Of a stretch of 32,505 bases of DNA, positions 1-6,189 are shown one piece after another (the stretch's first letter is position 1; the number at the start of each line of letters is the position of its first letter). The DNA comes from a virus: positions 1 through 32,505 of the IMG/VR virus record IMGVR_UViG_3300035138_000043; one strand, 5' to 3'. The notes below the pieces were generated by a model. The model was not told the origin of the DNA. It ran no database searches and saw only the letters and a list, made by a program, of their open reading frames with translations. The position numbers were made by a program, and so were the translations under genes.

Positions 1-515
1 ACCGTTGCAGTCGGCGTAATTGTATTAGTCGGTGTAGGAGTTATAATACTTGTTGGCGTAGGTGTAACGGTCGTAGTCGGTGTAGGCGTAACACTATTTA
101 ATTCAACCATAAATGTAAATTTCATTTCAAAACTATGTTCTTTTAAAAGAAATACATTCTCACCTTCTTGTAAATAATATGTGTTTCCAAATGCTATATA
201 CTTACCGGCTTTTGTTTCCGCTGTACAAAAAATTGTAATTCTTGTTACATCCTCAACTTCTTTGTTTCCTTCAAATACGATTTCTTGCCAATTCTCAGCT
301 TTGAAAAAATTATGAAATACTTTATTACTAGGTGATCCTTTTAAATAAAACCTACAGGTATTAAGATAATCATTATTAATACCTTCTATTTTCGTCATAT
401 GAACCGATTTTATTTCATCTGTAGTTAAATGTGATCCTGCTATCGAATTGCTTGTTTCTAATATAAATACTATACTTAAAGTTATAATTAATACAAATAA
501 TTTAATCTTTTTCAA
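1..515 (-). CDS. Secreted Thr/Pro-stalk protein, partial (3' end outside window)
   Basis: This leftward reading frame starts at a TTG (513-515) nine bases after AGGAGG and runs off the left edge without a stop. The N-terminus is a classic signal peptide: KKIK, then a hydrophobic core (LFVLIITLSIVFIL), then a polar region with a plausible cleavage after SIAG. A folded region of about 110 residues follows, and then a low-complexity stalk of repeated TPTPT units. Such Thr-Pro linkers are common in surface and secreted proteins of Clostridia. It could be a phage-carried surface protein or a host gene next to a prophage. No catalytic motif is seen in the visible part. Signal peptide and stalk are seen directly; function is unknown. 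Confidence 0.75.
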   Translation of the reverse strand, partial: MKKIKLFVLIITLSIVFILETSNSIAGSHLTTDEIKSVHMTKIEGINNDYLNTCRFYLKGSPSNKVFHNFFKAENWQEIVFEGNKEVEDVTRITIFCTAETKAGKYIAFGNTYYLQEGENVFLLKEHSFEMKFTFMVELNSVTPTPTTTVTPTPTSIITPTPTNTITPTAT

Positions 516-579
516 TTTTAATTTCCTCCTATTTTTGTTATAATTTTATACTATAATCTATATATTAATTAATTCATTC

Positions 580-609
580 TTACAAGAGTCTTAATTAAGA
601 CTCTTGTAA
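580..609. repeat. 30-bp perfect palindrome
   Basis: A perfect 15+15 inverted repeat centred on TTAATTAA. It covers the last codons and stop of the ERCC4-type gene and lies about 65 bp upstream of the TTG start of the secreted protein. No T-run follows on the minus strand, so it is not a standard intrinsic terminator. It could be a protein-binding site or an RNA hairpin protecting the 3' end of the upstream message. Confidence 0.8.
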
Positions 610-1091
610 ACCTCATAATAATGATAATAAAACAATTTTAAAATCCAAAATCCCATGTTATATCTATTGATAAAAAATAATTGTATATTCTTTCTTTTTA
701 GAAGTAATATTAAATTTGCTATATAACTATTTACATTATAATCAGTTCCATAAGTACCAGAAATCAGATTGTCTATAGAATCGTTTTCTATTAATAATAT
801 TTTCTCACAAGTTTTTAATTTATCAAATTCTATATAAAATCTATCTTTTTTTTCTTTCGTTGCAAGATTACCTGATAATTCATTAAGTGAATTTTTTCTT
901 TCAATAACAATTGATTGTGGTTGTCCATTTAAAGCAAATGCGTAATCTCCGGCATTTAAATGTTGTATTTGATAATTAATTCCGTTTTTTTTGAAGTAAT
1001 TTAAAATCCAGTAGTTTACTTTTTCTTGGATATCTACCATAACTAATATGTTTTTAATAAATTTATCATACTCTAATCTTTTATTTTTCAT
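591..1091 (-). CDS. ERCC4-type (XPF-like) nuclease
   Basis: A 166-residue protein matching the ERCC4/XPF nuclease fold. An acidic D20 lies in MVDIQEK near the start, followed by GDY (48-50) and the signature IERK (63-66), the phage form of ERKxxxD, with K/R residues and a FYIEFDKL helix after it. Family members cut branched or flap DNA during recombination and repair. The length is that of a stand-alone nuclease domain, without the helicase and HhH parts of cellular XPF. The start is fixed by AAGGAGG eight bases upstream. It is the last replication/recombination gene of the leftward arm, and with ERF and RecD2 it suggests a recombination-dependent replication or junction-processing role. The exact DNA substrate is inferred. 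Confidence 0.75.
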   Translation of the reverse strand: MKNKRLEYDKFIKNILVMVDIQEKVNYWILNYFKKNGINYQIQHLNAGDYAFALNGQPQSIVIERKNSLNELSGNLATKEKKDRFYIEFDKLKTCEKILLIENDSIDNLISGTYGTDYNVNSYIANLILLLKRKNIQLFFINRYNMGFWILKLFYYHYYEVYKSLN

Positions 1092-1109
1092 ACTTAGAAC
1101 CTCCTTAAT

Positions 1110-1283
1110 TTATTTTTTTTTCTTATTATCTAAATATTCACCAAATAATAAACCAATTAATGCGATTAAAAACAATATTGAAACTATTAACCAATAACCG
1201 GATGAGATTACGGATAATAAACCCGTAATAACAATCATAGACAACACAGCTATTGTTATACATACTTTGTATCTAAATAACAT
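1110..1283 (-). CDS. Small membrane protein, two transmembrane helices
   Basis: A 57-residue hydrophobic protein with two predicted membrane spans (about residues 8-27 and 31-48) and a charged tail ending in DNKKKK. An upstream in-frame TTG at 1292 touches the AGGAG, so the ATG at 1281-1283, nine bases after it, is the better start. The ribosome site lies inside the end of the preceding gene, indicating translational coupling. A two-helix phage protein could be a holin partnering the M15 peptidase upstream in the same operon, but no family is recognisable and membrane location is all that can be supported. Confidence 0.6.
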   Translation of the reverse strand: MLFRYKVCITIAVLSMIVITGLLSVISSGYWLIVSILFLIALIGLLFGEYLDNKKKK

Positions 1284-1288
1284 ATAAA

Positions 1289-1618
1289 TCAACTCCTTTT
1301 ATTTGAATGTCGCCAAACATATCCTAAAACCGTTATATTACATTTTACATCCTCGTTAGAATCTTTATAATAACCTGGTATTTTAAAAAGTATATAATCT
1401 TTACCTATTTCCATACTTGTTATTTTACAGCCAAGAAAATCATATATTTCATCATAATCATAAGATACATCTTGATCTATAATTAATCTAATTCTATCAC
1501 CTGTATCAAAATGTATTAATATCCTAGGTAAATCATTCTCAATTGTTAAATACAATACAACTTTTACACAAGTTTGGTTAATAATTATTGTGTTTTCATT
1601 TTCTTTTTGTGAACTCAT
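1289..1618 (-). CDS. Hypothetical protein, 109 aa
   Basis: Unrecognised soluble protein, acidic in the middle (DQDVSYDYDEIYDF), with alternating hydrophobic residues suggesting a beta-rich fold and three scattered cysteines. AAGGAG lies 11 bases upstream of the ATG. It is in the leftward operon between two other small unknowns and carries the ribosome site of the following membrane protein in its last codons. No function can be assigned. Confidence 0.6.
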   Translation of the reverse strand: MSSQKENENTIIINQTCVKVVLYLTIENDLPRILIHFDTGDRIRLIIDQDVSYDYDEIYDFLGCKITSMEIGKDYILFKIPGYYKDSNEDVKCNITVLGYVWRHSNKRS

Positions 1619-1643
1619 AATTTTTCATTCTCCTTTTTTTTTA

Positions 1644-1988
1644 TTATTCTCGATAAAAATCATATATTTCAATACATAATTCATCACTTTGATTTTTATA
1701 TAATAAAAGTCCTTCAAATAAAAAACCTTTATTATATTTTTTCAAATCATCATATAACTTAAACAAGGTACAAATATCGTTTTGAATCTCAATTTCAATA
1801 AAACATTCATCAATATCATTGGTTTGTTTTAAATTAATATAACGATATTTTTTAACCACTTCAATAAGTCTTTCAGCATTCTCATTATACTCACTATAAT
1901 TAACACTTATAATTTTTGCGTGTCTTTCAATTATTTCAATGTATGGTTCTAATGTTTCACCATAAGTTGAGAATATTTTTATTTTCAT
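1644..1988 (-). CDS. Hypothetical protein, 114 aa
   Basis: Unrecognised protein starting MKIKIFSTYG. A longer frame opens at 2027, but the internal ATG (1986-1988) has GAGGTG immediately upstream at proper spacing, and the longer version would overlap a separate small gene, so the shorter start is preferred. The pattern (short strand, helix with EPYIEIIERH, repeated acidic strands such as CFIEIEIQND) suggests an alpha/beta fold. It follows the 41-aa gene by four bases. Function unknown. Confidence 0.6.
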   Translation of the reverse strand: MKIKIFSTYGETLEPYIEIIERHAKIISVNYSEYNENAERLIEVVKKYRYINLKQTNDIDECFIEIEIQNDICTLFKLYDDLKKYNKGFLFEGLLLYKNQSDELCIEIYDFYRE

Positions 1989-1992
1989 ATTA

Positions 1993-2118
1993 TTACACCT
2001 CACAAATATATTCTTTTTTATAATCATCTAGCCATTGAGAAAGTTTATATGAAGGTAAAACCACATTGTTTAAACATTCTTCACAAATACCATGTGATAC
2101 ACAACCTTTGATAATCAT
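1993..2118 (-). CDS. 41-aa cysteine-containing small protein
   Basis: A short leftward ORF beginning MIIKGCVSHG and ending YICEV. It contains GICEEC, a CxxC pair, plus an earlier and a later cysteine, which could form a small zinc knuckle. GGAGG lies 12 bases upstream of the ATG, slightly long spacing. It fills the gap between the ERF gene and the 114-aa gene, and its end (GAGGTGTAA) supplies the ribosome site of the next gene, which argues that it is translated. The frame is open further upstream (ECKCGG, another CxC pair) but has no good start there. Confidence 0.5.
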   Translation of the reverse strand: MIIKGCVSHGICEECLNNVVLPSYKLSQWLDDYKKEYICEV

Positions 2119-2150
2119 GATATGTATTTTACCTCCACATTTACATTCTA

Positions 2151-2897
2151 TTATTTTTTTTTACTCTTGATTTTTAAATTTAAACTGTTTATAGTTTCAT
2201 CATTACTATGTCCTTGTATATTCTTTGTTTCATCACCAGCAAAATATTCCATAAATTTTTGATAGTCTGAATTCAACCAATCTTCTTTTTTAGCCAGATT
2301 AAACGCTTTTAGTATCAAGTCATCTAATACTTTAATATCTGCGTTTCTATTCTTAGCTATAGCAAAATACCTCTTTAATTGTTTATCACTAACTTTTTTA
2401 GGTTCTTTATTAGTTGGTTCAGTTGATCCAGTTCCTTTATTGTCATTTCTGGTATTCGGTTTTTGATTTGGTTTAGTGTTTCCCCGAAAATTATTTTTAC
2501 CTGTGTTGTCGTGGCTATCTGGATCATCATCTTCACAAATTAATAATAAATCTTCTAATAATGATTTTTTTAAAAATGTTTTAGCACTTAATACTTTTTG
2601 GCTTAAATCCATTTTTGACTTTGCTCTATCAATGTAAATCTCACCTGTTTCATCAATCCTATTAGTAGGATCATTGATATCAGTTATCATAATTCCTAAG
2701 GTATATTTATCTTCATTTAATTTTCCTCCACCAAAAGTAATTATTAATCCTAATTCTTTTAATAAAGGTTTTAGTTCGCTAAAAATATCTTGGATGGTTC
2801 TGTAATTAAAGTCGGCAAAATTATTTCTACTTGATTTATTAACTTTAATTCTCTCTTGCATAATCGATATCTTTTGATAAATATTTTCATTTGGCAT
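2151..2897 (-). CDS. erf: ERF-family single-strand DNA annealing protein
   Basis: A 248-residue protein with the ERF layout. The N-terminal region has FADFNYRTIQDIFSELKPLL (the usual phage ERF 'Y..v.di...lkplL' segment) and GLIITF. The middle has SAKTFLKKSLLEDLLLI followed by an acidic DDDPD, corresponding to the conserved 'sa.sY.rRy.l..ll.i.-DDD' motif. A low-complexity linker rich in N, K and T (about 130-165) and a charged C-terminal helical part follow. ERF proteins coat and anneal single-stranded DNA in phage recombination. AAAGGA lies 10 bases upstream of the ATG. Its neighbours (ERCC4 nuclease, RecD2 helicase) fit a recombination module. No separate SSB is recognised in the window. Confidence 0.8.
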   Translation of the reverse strand: MPNENIYQKISIMQERIKVNKSSRNNFADFNYRTIQDIFSELKPLLKELGLIITFGGGKLNEDKYTLGIMITDINDPTNRIDETGEIYIDRAKSKMDLSQKVLSAKTFLKKSLLEDLLLICEDDDPDSHDNTGKNNFRGNTKPNQKPNTRNDNKGTGSTEPTNKEPKKVSDKQLKRYFAIAKNRNADIKVLDDLILKAFNLAKKEDWLNSDYQKFMEYFAGDETKNIQGHSNDETINSLNLKIKSKKK

Positions 2898-2927
2898 TTG
2901 CTATCAATCCTTTCATAATAATGATTA

Positions 2928-3467
2928 TTACCATCTTGCCTTCGTTTTTCTTGAATCAATATGAGTAAAATTTATATAATCTGGACTTCCTACACCACCT
3001 TTAACATTTAGTACATTAGCTACCGCATATACTCTTGAAGCGGATACACCTGTTACTACAATATCTAAGGCTCTTCCATATAGATGTTGGCTTTTAGTAC
3101 CGCCTCCCACAGCATTATTATGAGTAGAACACCGGTAACCGCTTGAAACAGCTATTGGCTTATTACCAAATTTAAATCTTATACCTTCAGCTAATATTAA
3201 AACATTTATATCCATACCTATGTTTCTTCCACAATGATGACAATCACATTCATATTTTTTAAAATGGTTGGTGTATACTCCTTTTTTACCGATTATGGAG
3301 TCAACATATGTATTGGTTACGACACCGTATACACCATCATTATCAAGATTTTTACTAGAATTTTGTACCGCATAAATCCAAAACTTTGTCTTATTTCCTA
3401 ATATTCCATCCTCCTTTAACCCTGCATTTAATAAATTTAATTTTCTTTGAATTGTTAGTACATTCAT
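2928..3467 (-). CDS. Endolysin-like M15 peptidase with peptidoglycan-binding domain
   Basis: A 179-residue protein in two parts. Residues 1-60 resemble a peptidoglycan-binding type 1 domain (repeats LKEDGILGNKT and DNDGVYGVVT). Residues 65-179 match Peptidase_M15_3: HFKKYECDCHHCG, then SSGYRCSTHN, SQHLYGRALDI and FTHID. The zinc ligands H128, D135 and H169 are all present. Family members are D-Ala-D-Ala carboxypeptidases or L-Ala-D-Glu endopeptidases that cut peptidoglycan cross-bridges. There is no signal peptide, so a holin or similar would be needed for export. The ATG overlaps the stop of the preceding 76-aa gene (ATGA). It sits in the leftward replication arm, not in a late lysis cassette, which is unusual. 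Confidence 0.85.
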   Translation of the reverse strand: MNVLTIQRKLNLLNAGLKEDGILGNKTKFWIYAVQNSSKNLDNDGVYGVVTNTYVDSIIGKKGVYTNHFKKYECDCHHCGRNIGMDINVLILAEGIRFKFGNKPIAVSSGYRCSTHNNAVGGGTKSQHLYGRALDIVVTGVSASRVYAVANVLNVKGGVGSPDYINFTHIDSRKTKARW

Positions 3468-3694
3468 TTTTTTACTACCTTCCTTTCTTTATTTTCTTGG
3501 ATAAATATTTTTACCTCTGTTCCTGTAAGTGCAAAAACTATAGTAATTATGAAAAAGTCGTCGTGATAAAAATAAAAATCATCACTTACTTTTTGCATAT
3601 CTGTACGTCTTAAAATCAAAGGATTCTTTTTAAAAACCCAATGTTCTATTATAAATGCTTCCTTATCTTTATCATATGTCCAGTTTGGCTTCAT
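3464..3694 (-). CDS. Hypothetical protein, 76 aa
   Basis: Unrecognised small protein (MKPNWTYDKD...ERKVVKK). An in-frame ATG at 3703 lies directly against AGAGAGG, so the second ATG (3694), nine bases downstream of that site, is preferred. The 5' end overlaps the RecD2 gene by 23 bases and the 3' end overlaps the endolysin start by four, so all three are translationally coupled. A hydrophobic stretch FFIITIVFALTG (about 49-60) could be a buried strand or a weak membrane segment. Function unknown. Confidence 0.6.
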   Translation of the reverse strand: MKPNWTYDKDKEAFIIEHWVFKKNPLILRRTDMQKVSDDFYFYHDDFFIITIVFALTGTEVKIFIQENKERKVVKK

Positions 3695-5939
3695 TTTTAT
3701 CATCCTCTCTGGTATGTTTAAATAATAAGGTTTGTCTTTTACTTGAATATGGATTAGTCGCCACTTTATTAATCAAACTCATATTGGAACTAATCAATAG
3801 AAATAAATTTTTGGCTCTGGTGATTGCTGTATATAACAATCTTGAATCTGTAATAGGATTAAATTCTGATAAATCGCATATTACAATTTTAAATTCTGAT
3901 CCTTGGAGCTTATGTATTGTTGTACAATATGAAGGTCTGAATTTATTAATATCATTCCAATCCATATCATAGATTACATTTCTATTTAAGCCTTTATAAT
4001 ATACTTTAAATTGCATATCTTTTATTTGTCTATTTAAAAATTCACGACTTAAATAAAAATTCTGTAGTTCTTTAGGATCAATAATTTCATGTTCCTGATT
4101 TAAACAATCTTTAGATACATATTTAAAGGCTACTACTCTACCAAATTCACCATTATAAATATCATTATCATAATCATTTTCTACACACATAACCTTATCA
4201 TTTAAGCCAAACGATAATGTATTTTTACCTAATTTAAATAAAACTGTATTCATTATTTGGCTCTGGATATTTTCATTTATTAGTGCCGCACGTTTATTTG
4301 TAGATGTACACATTTGAAACTCATCATATAAATCATCTAGACACAATGTAGCATTTAACTTTGTTTTATAACATCTTAATATATAATCTATAGGCACATC
4401 ATTACAGCTAATAAAAAAATCTTTTTCTGCTATATGTGGTAATGGATTTCTATTCCTTACTAAATTAGCCATATCAATTATATTACTATTACTCAATTGT
4501 CTAAATGTTTTAGTCAATTCTATTACAGCAATATAATTATTATTTATAATATCTGTCATAACTTTACCAGCACCTACAGACGGTAATTGTCCGGGATCAC
4601 CTATTAATATAATTCTATTAAATTTATTAATACTTTGGTCTGCCGCTTCTAATACATTATAAAATAACAAGGTATCTACCATTGAAAACTCATCAATGAT
4701 TAATGTACAATTGTTATTAAAAGATGTCCATGGTTTAGTATTGTTATTTAAATCGTCTAATTCACTTAAATAAAACCTATGACATGTGTATGCGTTTTCT
4801 TGTGTGACTTCTGACATTCTTCTAGCCGCTTTACCTGTTGGAGCTATACAAACAGTAGCATTATTTAATCTATTCAAAATATAAATAATGCATTTAACTA
4901 TTGTCGATTTTCCTGTACCTGCACCACCACAAATAATTGAGGCATTTTTAGATATAGATGTAATTACTGCATCTTTTTGAGTAGTGTGTAGTTTAATTTT
5001 ATTTATGTTCTCATATTCTTCAATATATTCATTAAGTTGCTTCAATTCATATTGACCTAATTCTTTAGTCAATTGCTTATAATAATCAAGATAATTAGGA
5101 ATATCTATTTCAGCCTTTTCTATATTTCTTAGTTGTACAATATTACCATTAACGCTTATCTTTGAGTTTTCATCTGTAAATAAATCATTATATTTATCTA
5201 CATCAATGTTATAGTCATACATATTTTGTTTAAAATTATCATAACTTGTAAATGTACTACCACTTTTTAAAAGTATATTTTTTGTTGCATATTCACCAAG
5301 ATAATTTACTCTACTGTCTAATTCAGGATCACATTTTAATTTCTCTTGTGCTAATTTATCAGCGGTATAAAATTTAAATCCTGAATCCTCAATTAAAATT
5401 TTATAAGGATCAGCTCTAAATTCAGACATCTTTATCGAATTATTAACTAAATGCTTATGTAATTTGTGTATTTTGGCACTAGATATATAATTACCTAACA
5501 ATGCGATTAATTCTTTTAATACTGCATTGTTTCTCAAGAAATTAAGTCCTTGATGTATTTTCTCAATTGTTTTTGGACCTATACCTTTTATTTTAGGAAC
5601 ATCATCATTATAAAATATTTCAATATTATGATCTGGAATATTATCTAGTATTTTCTTTGCTGTTATTTCTTTAATTCCATCAATAGAACATAAAATATTA
5701 AATTGAGCCTCATAAGAACTTTCATCTATTTCTTCATAATCTGCCTTAAAGCTTGGTGTACCTCTAAACTCTGTCCATACACCTACCAATATAGTGTATC
5801 CTCTTCTTAATTGGAAACCTGGTGTAGTTACTCCGACATTTTTATAATTATATGACGCATTATACACATAAAAACTACCATCATCTGCGGCCCATCTTTC
5901 ACTATCTATAAAAATATTTATTTTCACTTGCTTATTCAT
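3672..5939 (-). CDS. RecD2-like SF1 DNA helicase
   Basis: A 755-residue RecD2-type helicase. Tandem helix-hairpin-helix motifs lie at about 83-105 (SIDGIKEITAKKIL) and 115-132 (KIKGIGPKTIEKI). The SF1B core follows: Walker A GGAGTGKST at 338-346, motif Ia IAPTGKAARR, Walker B LIIDEFSMVD at 413-422, motif III LIGDPGQLPS at 445-454, TFRQ, an SH3-like insert, then TTIHKLQGSEFK at about 673 and YTAITRAKN at 703. All catalytic residues for a 5'-3' ATP-driven helicase are present. The first 80 residues lack the usual RecD2 beginning and may be phage-specific. It overlaps the AbrB-like gene by 8 bases and has AAAGGA upstream. Likely roles are fork restart or recombination. Confidence 0.9.
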   Translation of the reverse strand: MNKQVKINIFIDSERWAADDGSFYVYNASYNYKNVGVTTPGFQLRRGYTILVGVWTEFRGTPSFKADYEEIDESSYEAQFNILCSIDGIKEITAKKILDNIPDHNIEIFYNDDVPKIKGIGPKTIEKIHQGLNFLRNNAVLKELIALLGNYISSAKIHKLHKHLVNNSIKMSEFRADPYKILIEDSGFKFYTADKLAQEKLKCDPELDSRVNYLGEYATKNILLKSGSTFTSYDNFKQNMYDYNIDVDKYNDLFTDENSKISVNGNIVQLRNIEKAEIDIPNYLDYYKQLTKELGQYELKQLNEYIEEYENINKIKLHTTQKDAVITSISKNASIICGGAGTGKSTIVKCIIYILNRLNNATVCIAPTGKAARRMSEVTQENAYTCHRFYLSELDDLNNNTKPWTSFNNNCTLIIDEFSMVDTLLFYNVLEAADQSINKFNRIILIGDPGQLPSVGAGKVMTDIINNNYIAVIELTKTFRQLSNSNIIDMANLVRNRNPLPHIAEKDFFISCNDVPIDYILRCYKTKLNATLCLDDLYDEFQMCTSTNKRAALINENIQSQIMNTVLFKLGKNTLSFGLNDKVMCVENDYDNDIYNGEFGRVVAFKYVSKDCLNQEHEIIDPKELQNFYLSREFLNRQIKDMQFKVYYKGLNRNVIYDMDWNDINKFRPSYCTTIHKLQGSEFKIVICDLSEFNPITDSRLLYTAITRAKNLFLLISSNMSLINKVATNPYSSKRQTLLFKHTREDDKNEAKLDI

Positions 5940-6117
5940 TATAAAAAGTCCTTTCTTCTTTTTTTACTTTCTTAATTAAAATTGTGTTTTTATCAATCAA
6001 ATTAACCCATAATAAACTATTTAAATCTAATTTACAATAATTAATATATTCTGCCGGCAATGTTATTATATAAGAACTATTTTGTTTTCTTAATTTTCTT
6101 ATATTTGATTTCTCCAT
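5932..6117 (-). CDS. AbrB/SpoVT-like DNA-binding regulator (early arm)
   Basis: A 61-residue protein with the swapped-hairpin AbrB pattern: RKLRKQNSSYIITLPAEYI, then a short LDLNSLLWVNL turn, then TILIKKVKK. This corresponds to the 'r.v.k.gs..itlP.e....l.l..gd.v.v....i.ikk' layout of SpoVT-AbrB/MazE-type dimeric DNA binders. AAAGGAG precedes the ATG. The gene has its own promoter inside an inverted repeat directly upstream, suggesting autoregulation of the operon that continues into RecD2, the endolysin and ERF. A second protein of the same fold is encoded at 13686. Fold is a family inference; the target site is inferred from position. Confidence 0.6.
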   Translation of the reverse strand: MEKSNIRKLRKQNSSYIITLPAEYINYCKLDLNSLLWVNLIDKNTILIKKVKKEERTFYNE

Positions 6118-6142
6118 TATAGAACTCCTTTCTATAAAAAAT

Positions 6143-6186
6143 AACTACTATAACTATATTATACAACATAATTATAGTAGTTACAA
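6143..6186 (-). promoter_or_regulatory. Leftward promoter inside an 11-bp inverted repeat (putative AbrB-like operator)
   Basis: On the minus strand, -35 TTGTAA (6181-6186) and -10 TATAAT (6158-6163) are separated by exactly 17 bases. The inverted repeat AACTACTATAA (6143-6153) / TTATAGTAGTT (6172-6182) flanks the -10 box, with further ATAACTA/TAGTTAT half-sites on both sides. It begins just after the PolB stop and drives the AbrB-like gene 26 bp downstream. Symmetric sites around a -10 box are expected for a repressor, most simply the product of the first gene. Confidence 0.7.
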
Positions 6187-6189
6187 TAG

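Noticed and set aside
2771-2959. 62-codon leftward ORF overlapping ERF and the endolysin
   Set aside because: It lies in another frame of two well-supported genes and has no homology-like features.
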